Shown in pieces: positions 10,185-18,014 of a stretch of 18,014 nucleotides of DNA (the stretch's first letter is position 1; every line of letters begins with the position of its first letter). The notes beneath the pieces were generated by a model. It searched no databases. It saw only the letters and a program-made list of their open reading frames with translations, and was not told the DNA's origin. Made by a program: the position numbers and the translations under genes. The DNA comes from Bacteroidota bacterium. Its GTDB lineage: Bacteria; Bacteroidota; Bacteroidia; Chitinophagales; BACL12. The stretch spans positions 1 through 18,014 of the forward strand of contig JADJJZ010000028.1 in the NCBI GenBank assembly GCA_016706255.1, read 5' to 3'.

Positions 10185-10487
10185 AATTAAACTAAAACTG
10201 ATATAACTATTAATATTCTATAAGTTATTTTTGATTGCATAAATTATTGATTACCAAATGGTTATGATATCTACTCCATGCTTGCGTGCCAAAGGAAGTG
10301 AAATGGAGGCTGAAATTAAAAATTAGGTTGCGTAAAGGAGTGCCAAGCTTTATAGAATTTCATATTATAATAACCATAAATGACAAAATGTAAAAAAGAT
10401 TCGCCGACATTCAAATACTGAAAGCGTCGTAAGGGTTCAAAGACTAAACTACGGTTTAGAAAAAATCAATAAAATCAATCCTATAAA
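10185..10487. other. AT-rich intergenic region, no gene recognised
   Basis: Between the hipBA control region and the next gene. It contains short open stretches only (a 22-codon frame from 10259 and an 18-codon frame near 10330) that match nothing I know, and a small hairpin CTAAAC-TACG-GTTTAG at 10444-10459 without a T-run. I see no RNA gene here. Confidence 0.5.
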
Positions 10488-10923
10488 TTAGTGCTTATAT
10501 ATTACCAAAACCTCCAACTGTTTTGCAACAAATTCCATTTGCCATTTCAATTTATAATCGAACCATTGATCTCTGTATTCGCCACTATCGTGAATAATCG
10601 CCATGAAGTGACCAAATGGTTTTCTATTGTTTAAGGCGTAGGCGAGGTTGTTTTTCAGTTGCGGAGCTGTGGTTAACTGCTCAGTAAAATCACGCATCAT
10701 ATTAAAGGCTTCTGAGGAAGACCATTTTTCAATTTCTTCGTATGACTTACGTTGTTTTTTTAATAATTTGAGCTCCTCTTCCCAAACATCTGCTTCCATG
10801 TTTTCCAAGTCGTCCTCGCTAGGAACAAATATTAATGCACCGCTTGTTTTATGAATAAGCTCTGAATCCCATATCCAGTTCTTCGGCTATTTCTTTGGCT
10901 TTGGCAGATAAATTTGAGTCCAT
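10488..10923 (-). CDS. UPF0158 family protein
   Basis: Conserved protein of about 145 residues, function unknown. From ATG 10921-10923 it reads MDSNLSAKAKEIAEELDMG, then after one frame change near 10860 ELIHKTSGALIFVPSEDDLE. The long uninterrupted C-terminal part contains EEIEKWSSSEAFNMMRDFTE, a middle segment ending in LNNRKPFGHFMAIIHDSGEY, and RDQWFDYKLKWQMEFVAKQL. The order IAxEL..KTGE..F.P, Phe-Met-Arg-Asp-Phe-like helix, KPFxxF.......R..WF is the UPF0158 signature as I know it. Stop 10488-10490. Monocistronic by position, with a 130-bp gap to the sulfurtransferase upstream. Confidence 0.65.
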
Positions 10924-11053
10924 TTTTTATAGAATTGAAATTTACTAATACAAAATTATTTAATCCTAATTAAAAAACCATATTTTTTAAAAGTGTCCTC
11001 TCAATAAAGGTTTAAACACCACTTATATTGATAAAATTGCAATATCAATAACC

Positions 11054-11904
11054 TCAATCATTTTCAGTTACAATCGTTTTATCATTCCTACTCCACTCAC
11101 TCCACGAACCGACATACAAATTCGGAATTTCCATTTCAGCATAAGCCAAAGCAAGTAACGTATGACAAGCCGTTACACCTGAGCCGCAATGCACGATAAT
11201 ATTTTCCGATTTAATTTGGTTGAATAACTGTTCATATTTGTTTCTTAAAACTTGCGGGTCGAGAAATAATCCCTGCTCGTTTATGTTTTCTGTAAATGGC
11301 ATATTTACTGCTCCGGGTATATGTCCTGCTATTAAATCGATTGGTTCAAATTTACCGTCATAACGTTCTTTGGACCTAACATCAATTACCAAATAATCAG
11401 GGTTTCTTGAAACATTTTCTACCTCGTTCATTTCGATTGTTGGTAAGGTCCATTCGGTGATTAAATATGGTTCAGCGGCCGGTTTAATAATTTCCGTTTT
11501 AGCACGCATCGGAAAATTATTTTTTTTGGCCTGATTGAATCCGCCATTTAAAACCTGCACCTTTTCATGTCCTGCCGATTTTAACATCCACCAAAATCTT
11601 GCTGCTGCGTTTGAACCATTATTATCATCATAAATAACGAGATGGTTGTTTTTTGAAATACTTAGGTCGGTTAACGTTTTAGCGAATGCGGCTACAGTTG
11701 GCAATGGATGTCGACCGCCATCGGCAAAGTCGCTTTTAATATCCGCCAATTGTGTATTTAAATCAACAAAATAAGCGCCGGTTAAATGTTGCTGTTGGTA
11801 GTTAGTATATGCATTTTTGCGGTGCTGACATCGAAAATCATCACATCAGGATTATTGTATATTTTCAGTAATTCGTCTGTTTCAATAATTGGTGAGAGGC
11901 GCAT
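11054..11904 (-). CDS. sseA: 3-mercaptopyruvate / thiosulfate sulfurtransferase (tandem rhodanese)
   Basis: Cytoplasmic sulfurtransferase that moves sulfane sulfur from 3-mercaptopyruvate or thiosulfate to thiols or cyanide. About 283 residues, normal for the two-domain family. The N-terminal rhodanese domain has VMIFDVS, HLTGAYFVDLNTQLADIKS, HPLPTVAAFAKTL, LVIYDDNNGSNAAARFWWML and VLNGGF. The C-terminal domain has YLVIDVRSKERYDGK, GHIPGAVNMPF and the active loop HCGSGVTACHTLLAL, where the Cys of CGSGVTA is the catalytic one; CGSGVTA favours the mercaptopyruvate/thiosulfate type over single-domain rhodaneses. Start ATG 11902-11904 (MRLSPIIETDELLK). The only frame break is one base missing in the T-run 11814-11818, most simply a homopolymer error, so the gene is probably intact. 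The gene symbol is tentative. Confidence 0.9.
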
Positions 11905-12007
11905 GTCTTTTTATTAACTTTTTCAAAAAGAAAACTTATAGAAGTAACTTTCAATATCAAAATATAAAAACGGTTTTTATTTTATCCTTGTAAAACATCA
12001 GGCAATA

Positions 12008-13890
12008 TTAATTTATCACTAATTGTTTCACTATCATGTTTCCATCCCAAACCAATTGCACTAAATAAACTCCGGCATGTAATCCCTCAATTGAAATGAC
12101 TTCATTTATTTTTCCGCCAATACTTTGTATTTCTTTAATATACATGCTTTCCCATGCAGGAATAAATTTCAATTGTTGCTACTCTGTGGCAGCTATTTCT
12201 GCAGATAAAACAAAATTATTATTGGTTGGATTGGGATAAATAGAAAATCCGGAATATCGGTCACGCCTTCTTTTAACGGTAAAAGTGGTAAAATTATATA
12301 AAGCTGAAAACGGACTGGAAACATCACCACAAATGGTTTTTATTTTATATTCATAAGTTGTATTGGGTGACAAGCCGGTTAAATTTTTAAAAAACATGAC
12401 TGAATTTTTCTTTTGCCATACGCCACCTGTAATCGGGCGATAATTTATTTGATATTTAGAAGAATCTAATCCTGCATCCCAAAATATTTTTGCGGAAGTT
12501 GTGGTGATATTATCACTATAAATTCCGCCGGGTGCATCGCAGGTAAAATCAGCAGCTAATTTTACAATCCAATAATCATGATCACCATCGTGACCAATTT
12601 TGTCGCCCGTGCTTCCCGAATTGGAATAACCTGCAACAACATACCCATTATCGCTACTTGCAATAATATCAGTGGCATAATCAGATTCATATCCACCCAG
12701 TGTTTTTTCCCATTCAACAATTCCTAATGAATTAATTTGAACAACCCAATAATCATAATGATTATCATCGCCGGGTAAACCAATTACATTTTGCGTTTTA
12801 TCATCAGAAATATCCGATACTGATCTGCCACACATGATATATCCGCCAAAATTAGTTTGTGTTATTGCAGTTAATTCATCAAATGAATCACCACCAATGG
12901 TATTATCCCATTCAATTAAACCTTCAGCATTTAACTTCACTCCAATAATCAGACAATCCTAAGCGGTGCTCCGACTTATCATCCGATTCATTTGAAGCTG
13001 ATGATCCGCCTAAAATATAACCACCATCGGGTGTTTGTTCAATATCAAGTAAATTATCTCCGTCGTTTCCACCAATGGTGTTATCCCATTCTGTAATTCC
13101 TGATGCATTTAATTTAACCAACCAAAAATCAGGTTCAATATCAGGCCCTATCATATCTTCAGTTTTATCAAATCCAATGTTAGAATAGGAGGCTCCACCT
13201 AAAATATATCCACCATCTGCAGTATGCACCACAACTGTTAAAAGGTCATCTTCTAAACTGCCAATAGTTTGATCCCATTCAATATTTCCTGCCGCATTTA
13301 ATTTAATAACCCAATAATCATAATGGCCAAATCGATTTTCTGATTTATCTATTGACGCATTGGAAAAAGAATAACCGCCAAAATATATCCGCCATCTGAA
13401 GTTTGATCTAAACTTCTAAAATAGTCTTCATTTGCACCTCCGTGCGTATTTTCCCATTCAATTTCACCGGTGCTGTTTAATTTAATAATCCAGTAATCTG
13501 TTTTGCCGATTTTATTTTCCGATTTATCAGCAGAAGCATTAGATTCTGATTCCCCACCAATAATATATCCGCCATCAGGTGTTTGCTGTATAACATATAA
13601 ATTATCTCTTCCGGTTCCGCCAATGGTTTCATCCCATTGAATTTCACCTGCACTATTTACTTTCACAATCCAGTAATCATCATCACCAATTCTGTTTTCG
13701 GTTTTATCAGCAGTATTTTTCGAATACGATGAGCCCCAAGAATGTAACCCCCATCACTTGTTTGAGCGATACTACGCATGTCTTCTGTTGAAGTGCCACC
13801 AATAGTGTTTTGCCATTCAATTGCAGGAGATTGCGCCTGTAGGGCTAAAATGGGGGCTAATAGACTAAACAGCAGGTAATGTTTTTTCAT
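12008..13890 (-). CDS. T9SS-secreted protein with seven ~60-residue repeats, FN3 domain and sorting tail
   Basis: Large secreted protein, about 627 residues. The signal peptide MKKHYLLFSLLAPILALQAQ starts at 13890. Seven repeats follow, each with EW(D/Q/E)xTIGG, DGGYILGG, S-N-S-DKSE and DYWIVKLN words; the DGGYILG-type positions are near 13755, 13575, 13395, 13205, 13000, 12840 and 12640. After CDAPGGIYSDNITTTSAKIF comes a fibronectin type III domain (YQINYRPITGG, LTGLSPNTTYEYKIKTICG). A T9SS type A sorting domain closes it: SGFSIYPNPTNNNFVLSAE, then after frame changes VATIEIYSCMGKHVY and GVYLVQLVWDG to the stop at 12008-12010. Four or five frame breaks. Likely cell-surface or released; seven blades of this size suggest a beta-propeller (inferred). 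Confidence 0.85.
12620..13840 (-). repeat. Seven tandem ~180-bp coding repeats
   Basis: Protein-level tandem repeats inside the T9SS cargo, spacing about 160-200 bp, diverged at DNA level. Conserved words are IEWDNTIGG, QTPDGGYILGGSS and DKSE...DYWIVKLN. The last two units are the most divergent (GGYIMCG and NGYVVAG in place of GGYILGG), and the seventh has extra Gly/Asp-rich residues before DYWIVKL. Confidence 0.75.
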
Positions 13891-13996
13891 AAAATTGAAT
13901 TATTCATTGAAATTCAATATAATTATTCATAAATGCAAACGCATACCGCCGCAATTCTTCAACATTTAGCTAAACAAACTGTTAGCCTTTGAATTT

Positions 13997-15157
13997 TTAG
14001 TCTAAAATTTTAAACGAATTAAATGTACTTAAAACAGATGCCCTGTCTGCCGGATAACAAATAGAATACAGCATATAATATCTATTGTTTTTAATAATTA
14101 AACACCATAATTCTATGGTTCCTGTTGGATTAATATTTGTATCTTTTACAATTACTTCCCGCATTTTAGCCTTTTCCCCATTTATTTTTGGTTCGGCATC
14201 AATTATATTGTTATATGGAATCTTAACCCCATTGGTGAAATAATTTATATCGACATATTTTTTGTAATAGGCTTCGTAACTGAGACTGGTGGTATCGGTT
14301 GTTATAAGAAAATATCCTCCGGTTTCTGACTTGCTTACGGTTAATTCAAGTCCGGTTGGTCCTAAAAACTCTTTATTTTCAAAATCCTCCAATTTCCATT
14401 TGGCATTATAATCAAAAGCTACCCTTACCGATGTGCCGCTGTATGTTGCTTTGCCTTCAGGAAAATTATCCTTAACAATAAAATTAGAATTCCTTTCAGC
14501 TTTTTCTTTTTCAGCCTGTAAGGCCATTTCTTCAAGTAAAATTGTAGAGGCACTATATGCCTTAAATACAGTTTTATCTAAACCCAAAACCACATCTTTG
14601 TCTGCGCTGGAAATATAAATTAGCCACCAACTAATTTCAACTGTATATTTAAATTTGTATTCAAATAAAAACTCGTTATTTAAAAAATATTTAACATCAT
14701 TTTTTCTATGAATAATTTTAACTAAATTACTCTTTCTTTACCTGCCGTTTTCCACTACCTAAGTGGTTATTGTATCCCCACCTGTAAGGCTCCAATCCTA
14801 ATTCATTATAATTTAATTTAAGATCATACGGAGTTTTAAATTCCACAACTGTAAATTCAAGATGGTAATAGGTGACTGGTCGCCCATCCAATTTTGTCAA
14901 TTCAAACTCAATGTCGGAGGCCTCATTTAATTGTTTCTGTTTTTCAGATAAATCATAGGGAAACCCAAGTGAAGCAGATTCTCGTTTCCCTTTTGAAACA
15001 TACATTCCGTTTTCGATTTTACCTGTCCTAAATTCATTTGTTGGCTTCCACATCCAGGCACTGGGATTCGTATAATCTTCATAAATGGAAACATCCGGTA
15101 TTTTGGCAACGCACCAAAAGTCAATAACAACAATAAGGAAAGGGTGATAATTTTCAT
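13997..15157 (-). CDS. Secreted two-domain protein, beta-sandwich plus PsbP-like domain (uncertain)
   Basis: Probably one gene of about 385 residues split by two frame changes. Start ATG 15155-15157 gives the signal peptide MKIITLSLLLLLTFGA. After a shift near 15110 the frame reads KIPDVSIYEDYTNPSAWMW and KTPYDLKLNYNELGLEPYRW down to RQVKKE at 14727. A one-base shift in the A-rich stretch there lets it continue through VKIIHRKNDVKYFLNNEFLF into the long frame 14593-13997. The spacing of IHRKNDVKYFLNNEFLFE resembles the strand pattern at the end of LamG/DUF1080-like sandwiches. The second part (YNAKWKLEDF, GEKAKMREVIVKD, YYMLYSICYPAD, STFNSFKIL) recalls PsbP/Mog1-like folds. The alternative is two adjacent genes, the second starting at a GTG at 14593. 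Function unknown. Confidence 0.55.
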
Positions 15158-15413
15158 TGGTTAATAATTTAGCTTTTTTATGCAGCATAAACCAACTATT
15201 GTTACAACTTACTTCAAAGTGCACCAACCTTGTCAGTAACTGCTACAATTTCAAAACTACTAAATTTTTTCAGAATTTATAATTACCATCCATAATTAGA
15301 AAGATTCTGCTTATAGCATCATTAAATCATCGAATGAAATGACAAAAAAGCCCGACCTGAATTTTATGATATTTCTTTTAAGTAATACTTTCAGTTCAAT
15401 ATCAGGTATCAGT

Positions 15414-15819
15414 TTAAAGTTCATTTTTTTGCTTTGAATTTCTTATTTTACTAAACTCATCGCGCATAATTTGCAAACCTTCTTGTTGCGAGAGGGGCTT
15501 TTCTTTGCAATAATCTTCCAAACTTTTTTGGTCGCAGATGAGTTGGTTTAAAAGTGGTGTAGTTTCAATTGTTTTAAACTGGGACAGTTTTGAAATTTTT
15601 CCGGATAAATTCCGTGAGCGGTTTTTATGATTAACCGGAGGAGGGTTATACAATAGGCAGGATGTTTTTCCCGGTTAATGTCGTCCCGGTGTATTTTTTT
15701 AAACGTAATCAATAATAGTTCTTCTGCATGTTTTTTGAAGGACAAATTTCCAATGCTAACCCAAATAACATCGGACTATATTTTTCATAAATCTTTTCAA
15801 AATTTGCAGTGTTCATCAT
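15414..15819 (-). CDS. Short sigma-70 region 2-like protein
   Basis: About 135 residues. From ATG 15817-15819 or 15814-15816: MNTANFEKIYEKYSPMLFG, then LALEICPSKKHAEELLLITF after one frame change, KKIHRDDINREKHPAYCITL, LRLIIKTAHGIYPEKF, then a polar tail with KTIETTPLLNQLICDQKSLE and the end SKIRNSKQKNEL. The N-terminal word F..IYEKYSPxLFGxAL...AEE.L..TF.KI is how region 2 of ECF sigma factors begins, but there is no region 4 helix-turn-helix. It is either a truncated sigma factor or a region-2-only relative. Weakly supported; no anti-sigma neighbour is visible. Confidence 0.4.
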
Positions 15820-16135
15820 ACCCTATCTCTTCCAAAATGGTGGGATACAAAACTCAAAGGTTTAAAATTGAAAAAATTACAAATTTGTAGAAATAAGTTA
15901 TATAACTCCCACATTTACAAAATAAAGGATGGATTTCAGATAAGGCTAGACTACAGCAGTGGATTGAATTACAGGGGATTTCTTTTGAAAATAACTTCGA
16001 TTTAGCTATCCAAAATAATTTGATATGTTTGGGTGTTGTTTAAACCATTTATTACCGCTTATTGAACACTGCGCATTACAATATTGGACAACGTTGAGTA
16101 TAAGTTTATTTTAAACGCTCGAGCAACATTTAAGT
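15820..16135. other. Intergenic region, no gene recognised
   Basis: About 316 bp. A plus-strand open stretch of 39 codons (around 15926-16042, containing ARLQQWIELQGISFENNF) has protein-like composition but no ATG and no family I recognise. It could be a gene remnant. No terminator or RNA structure is seen. Confidence 0.4.
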
Positions 16136-16460
16136 TCATTCTATTTTCACAAAATTATCCCCGAGTTTAACCATAAAGTTAATTTCAGCATCCAGCGCCT
16201 TAAAAATTTTATAGATTGTATCAATTGTTGCTGTTGGCGCTATTTTCCAACTTCGAAATTTGCGCTTTTGCGCACCTACTAATTTGCCCAAGTTGCTGTT
16301 GTGTTAAACTGCGCTCCTAATCGCGCTGTTTTAATCATTTTGCCCAAAACTTCCATTCGAAGTTCATATTCATATTCGTCACGTTTGGTGCGCCAACTTC
16401 ACCAATGAATTTATCCTTCATTTCCTGAAGCGAATACGTTTTATCTTTTTTTGTCGCCAT
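16136..16460 (-). CDS. higA: HigA-type XRE antitoxin, frame-broken
   Basis: Antitoxin of the HigBA/RelE-type class in which the toxin gene normally precedes the antitoxin. Start ATG 16458-16460: MATKKDKTYSLQEMKDKFIG, then in shifted frames KRDEYEYELRMEVLGKMIK, the HTH SLTQQQLGKLVGAQKAQISK, LENSANSATIDTIYKIFKAL and DAEINFMVKLGDNFVKIE, stop 16136-16138. The words TYSLxExxDKxIG, KRDExExELR and GxQKAQISKLEN are the same as in Bacteroidota HigA-like antitoxins I know. Length of about 108 residues is normal. Four or five frame changes in 325 bp. A full toxin gene is missing in front of it, so it may be an orphan or remnant. Confidence 0.7.
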
Positions 16461-16464
16461 AGTA

Positions 16465-16540
16465 ATGTCAATTTAGAGTGAATTGCAATCATAAACGCAT
16501 TAGACTCCTCCATAAACCTCGTCTCAAAAATCGCAACCTA
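16465..16540 (-). pseudogene. Possible 5' stub of a HigB/RelE-type toxin
   Basis: Directly ahead of higA, one frame reads VAIFETRFMEESNAFMIAIH and then runs into the antitoxin start region. FETRFMEEsNAF resembles the first strand and helix of Gp49/HigB toxins (FE.xFLEEaxxF), which normally run about 110 residues before HigA. Only about 25 codons are present, so most of the toxin is absent. The match is short and could be coincidental. Confidence 0.35.
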
Positions 16541-17595
16541 GAATGTCAAAAGTATAAGGCCAAGATAAAAATAAGTTTCCATTTTTAGAAACTTTATAAA
16601 TAATTACCGCTGCAGGTTGTATGATTAATATAAAATTGTTTTTACTGTATCTTTTCATGAGCTTACCTAAAATCACCCGCATCAATATTATACGAGTTAA
16701 AGAATAATCCGAATAAATTATTTCGCCGGTATTACCATTTATAACATTAACATATTTGTCGGTTGCACTTTTAACAAAAATCAAATAATAGAAGTCATCC
16801 TTAGCTTCCAAGGATTTTTTTGCTCAAAACATCCATTGAAACAACTTCATACTTCAATTCGTAGTTTTTAAATAAATCCTTTTCTTTATACCTTTCAGAT
16901 TCGCTGCCGGTGAATTTGTTGTTTTTATCAACATAGTCAGGGACATATAAGGTCGCGGTATTTAATTTTTTTAATGCAGTTGTATTTGCAACACTTTCAT
17001 CTAATGTACGTACAACAGCTTTACTTAATAATGTCATTAAAGTTTGGATGTCATTTTTTAAAATGCCCGGACTCCAGTTACGAATGAAACCACCACAATC
17101 AAAGTCAGTCATATTTAGAAATTCGGGCGTGAGTGATGCATCTAGTGTGGGATAAAGTTCAATTCGGGCAACCTGTACAACATAAGTTGAATTAAATTCA
17201 TTTCCCTCTTTTTCAAAATATTTTTCATCGCAGGTCCACAACTCAAAATAAATATGATTTTTGGCATATACTTCTGTATTTGTTTGATTGTGCACGTCGG
17301 TTTTTGTAACTTGAATATCTTGTTGTGTATTTCAAAATAAAAAGAATTATTCGGTGCCAGATATTTTCAACTTCATCATTTTAATAAATTTAACTTCATT
17401 AAAGTCCAGTATTCGTTAAAAACATCAATATACGCTTTAGCTATCGGCGAGTTAGGATTTTTCATAACTACATAAGTAGTCCCCTTCTTAATTTTCGAAA
17501 TTTCGGAACATTGGAGATAGCTACTTGGCCAAACAGGCTACTGCAGGAAATGTAATAACTATTAAAGAGCAAAAATATTTAAATGTTGTTTTCAT
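16524..17595 (-). CDS. Secreted protein of unknown function, frame-broken
   Basis: About 355 residues if joined across three to four frame changes. ATG 17593-17595 opens the signal peptide MKTTFKYFCSLIVITFPAVA. Then GTTYVVMKNPNSPIAKAYID, VFNEYWTF-like and VENYLAPNNSFFxFEIH-like words come in shifted frames, then a clean stretch 17295-16801 (HIYFELWTCDEKYFEKEGNE, VARIELYPTLDASLTPEF, NNKFTGSESERYKEKDLF). At the A-run near 16815 one base is missing; the protein continues as SLEAKDDFYYLIFVKSATDK and VNVINGNTGEIIYSDYSL. I do not recognise the family. The last residues before the stop at 16524 overlap the possible toxin stub, so the true end may lie earlier or the 3' end may be truncated. Confidence 0.55.
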
Positions 17596-17650
17596 GGTAA
17601 AAGTTTTAGATAAAACGAATTTATGATTTGTAGCTAAATTAAAAAAATAA

Positions 17651-17680
17651 TTTGTTGTGAAAAATTTTGCAGTATATTTG
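17651..17680 (+). promoter_or_regulatory. Bacteroidota-type promoter for the tRNA-Phe transcript
   Basis: TTTG at 17651-17654, 18 bases, then TATATTTG at 17673-17680, an exact TAnnTTTG. Transcription should start near 17686-17690 going right. It is the only promoter I can find ahead of the tRNA pair. Confidence 0.55.
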
Positions 17681-17686
17681 CTCCAT

Positions 17687-17836
17687 GAAAAATGTCAACA
17701 GGGCAAATATTTAGTAGTAACTCGTTTTTAGCTGCAAGTCACGTAGCGAGCGGGTTCTGTTTGTCGTGTGGTTAGATAAATATATTAAAAGAGGATTCTG
17801 AAACCGTTTGTTGTAAAGTAGCAAACGGTTTTTTTG
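17687..17836 (+). ncRNA. Candidate ~150-nt terminated leader or small RNA
   Basis: A transcript from the promoter at 17651-17680 would end at the hairpin at 17801-17831 plus T-run, giving a discrete RNA of about 150 nt. It contains only a nine-codon frame (MKNVNRANI, from 17685) without Phe codons. No known RNA family is recognised. It may be a small RNA, or a leader controlling read-through into the tRNAs. Confidence 0.35.
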
Positions 17837-17837
17837 T
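17801..17837 (+). terminator. Strong intrinsic terminator upstream of tRNA-Phe
   Basis: AAACCGTTTG (17801-17810), an 11-base loop, then the perfect complement CAAACGGTTT (17822-17831) running into a stretch of T residues to 17835. It ends only about 14 bases before the first tRNA, too little room for another promoter between. Confidence 0.8.
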
Positions 17838-17850
17838 TTTTTGCTAATCA

Positions 17851-17927
17851 GGAGATGTAGGCAGCTTCGGTCTATGCGTTGGACTGAAAATCCAAAGAAA
17901 CAGGTTCGACTCCTGTCGTCCCCACCA
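17851..17927 (+). tRNA. tRNA-Phe (GAA)
   Basis: The acceptor stem GGAGATG pairs with CGTCCCC, with one A-C mismatch that a G at the third base would repair. Short D-arm GCA/TGC, anticodon arm TTGGA-CTGAAAA-TCCAA with anticodon GAA, a four-base variable loop, T-arm ACAGG-TTCGACT-CCTGT, discriminator A and encoded CCA at 17925-17927. Confidence 0.85.
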
Positions 17928-17931
17928 TTTT

Positions 17932-18004
17932 GGAAATGTAGCAAAGATGGTCAATGCAGCGGACTGAAAATCCGCCCATGTAGGTTCGAGTCCTACCGCT
18001 TCCC
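17932..18004 (+). tRNA. tRNA-Phe-like (GAA), second copy, no encoded CCA
   Basis: Starts four bases after the first. Acceptor GGAAATG/CGCTTCC with one A-C mismatch, D-arm GCA/TGC, anticodon arm GCGGA-CTGAAAA-TCCGC (GAA), T-arm GTAGG-TTCGAGT-CCTAC. The body sequence is quite different from the first copy, the discriminator would be C instead of the usual A, and no CCA is encoded. It could be a degenerate copy or contain base errors. Confidence 0.65.
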
Positions 18005-18014
18005 CTTTTGAGAA

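Noticed and set aside
10444..10459. Hairpin CTAAAC-TACG-GTTTAG considered as a terminator
   Set aside because: The stem is short and AT-rich and there is no T-run on either strand.
12620..13840. Regular ~180-bp periodicity considered as a CRISPR-like or DNA repeat array
   Set aside because: The repeats are coding, conserved at protein level and diverged in DNA, with no spacer structure.
13898..13930. 10-bp direct repeat AATTATTCAT (13898-13907 and 13921-13930) upstream of the T9SS gene
   Set aside because: Low-complexity AT sequence; no associated insertion or operator symmetry.
15344..15357. AAAAAAGCCCGACC considered as a terminator arm
   Set aside because: The complementary GGTCGGGC arm is absent nearby, so no hairpin can form.
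17711..17944. Minus-strand frame of 77 codons across the tRNA and terminator
   Set aside because: It is an antisense read-through of a tRNA gene and a terminator hairpin, a common false gene.
1..18014. Search for insertion sequences, integrases, phage or defence genes
   Set aside because: No transposase, integrase, phage structural or nuclease motif was seen in any frame, despite tRNA-Phe genes being possible integration sites.

Overview
The window looks like a low-GC Bacteroidota chromosome (Saprospiria/Chitinophagia-like, inferred). The grounds are a secreted protein ending in a type IX secretion (T9SS) sorting domain, periplasmic-propeller (Reg_prop/Y_Y_Y) hybrid histidine kinases, a LytTR regulator, and promoter-like TTTG / TAnnTTTG elements. 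Almost every gene is on the minus strand, except a LytTR regulator near 6.5-7.3 kb and two tRNA-Phe genes at the right end.

Reading frames are broken very often, roughly every 50-150 bp in 1-10.1 kb and again at 16.1-16.5 and 17.3-17.6 kb, and only occasionally in 10.4-15.2 kb. Several breaks are single-base losses in homopolymers (for example 11814-11818 and the A-run near 16815), and the proteins resume in another frame with all conserved motifs. Much of this therefore looks like uncorrected long-read sequence rather than true gene decay, although the left-most kinase also shows substitutions at catalytic motifs. I rebuilt genes across frames and give the whole inferred span.

Layout. 1-2299 (-): TPR-type sensor histidine kinase, leaving the window at its receiver end. 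2296-6104 (-): Reg_prop/Y_Y_Y/HisKA/HATPase/REC hybrid kinase whose stop overlaps the next start (ATGA). The two kinases carry a recognisably duplicated kinase cassette behind different sensors. 6544-7269 (+): LytTR response regulator, divergent from the kinases. 7293-8390 (-): Reg_prop-like secreted/lipoprotein. 8465-10064 (-): a hipBA toxin-antitoxin operon with an AT-rich promoter/operator region. 10488-10923 (-): UPF0158 family protein. 11054-11904 (-): 3-mercaptopyruvate/thiosulfate sulfurtransferase. 12008-13890 (-): T9SS cargo with seven ~60-residue repeats, an FN3 domain and a sorting tail. 13997-15157 (-): secreted protein, beta-sandwich plus a second domain. 15414-15819 (-): short sigma-region-2-like protein. 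16136-16460 (-): HigA-type antitoxin with only a stub of a possible HigB toxin ahead of it. 16524-17595 (-): secreted protein of unknown function. 17650-18004 (+): promoter, leader with a strong intrinsic terminator, then two tandem tRNA-Phe genes.

Together the left third is a signal-transduction block (two sibling hybrid kinases, an orphan LytTR regulator and a free propeller protein). The middle and right parts are accessory genes: two toxin-antitoxin loci, secreted proteins and a sulfurtransferase. I see no insertion sequence, CRISPR array, phage or clear defence island. The most unusual points are the sensor-swapped duplicate kinases that share a lost base in the H-box, the terminator lodged between a promoter and the tRNA-Phe pair, and the antitoxin whose toxin is reduced to a stub.
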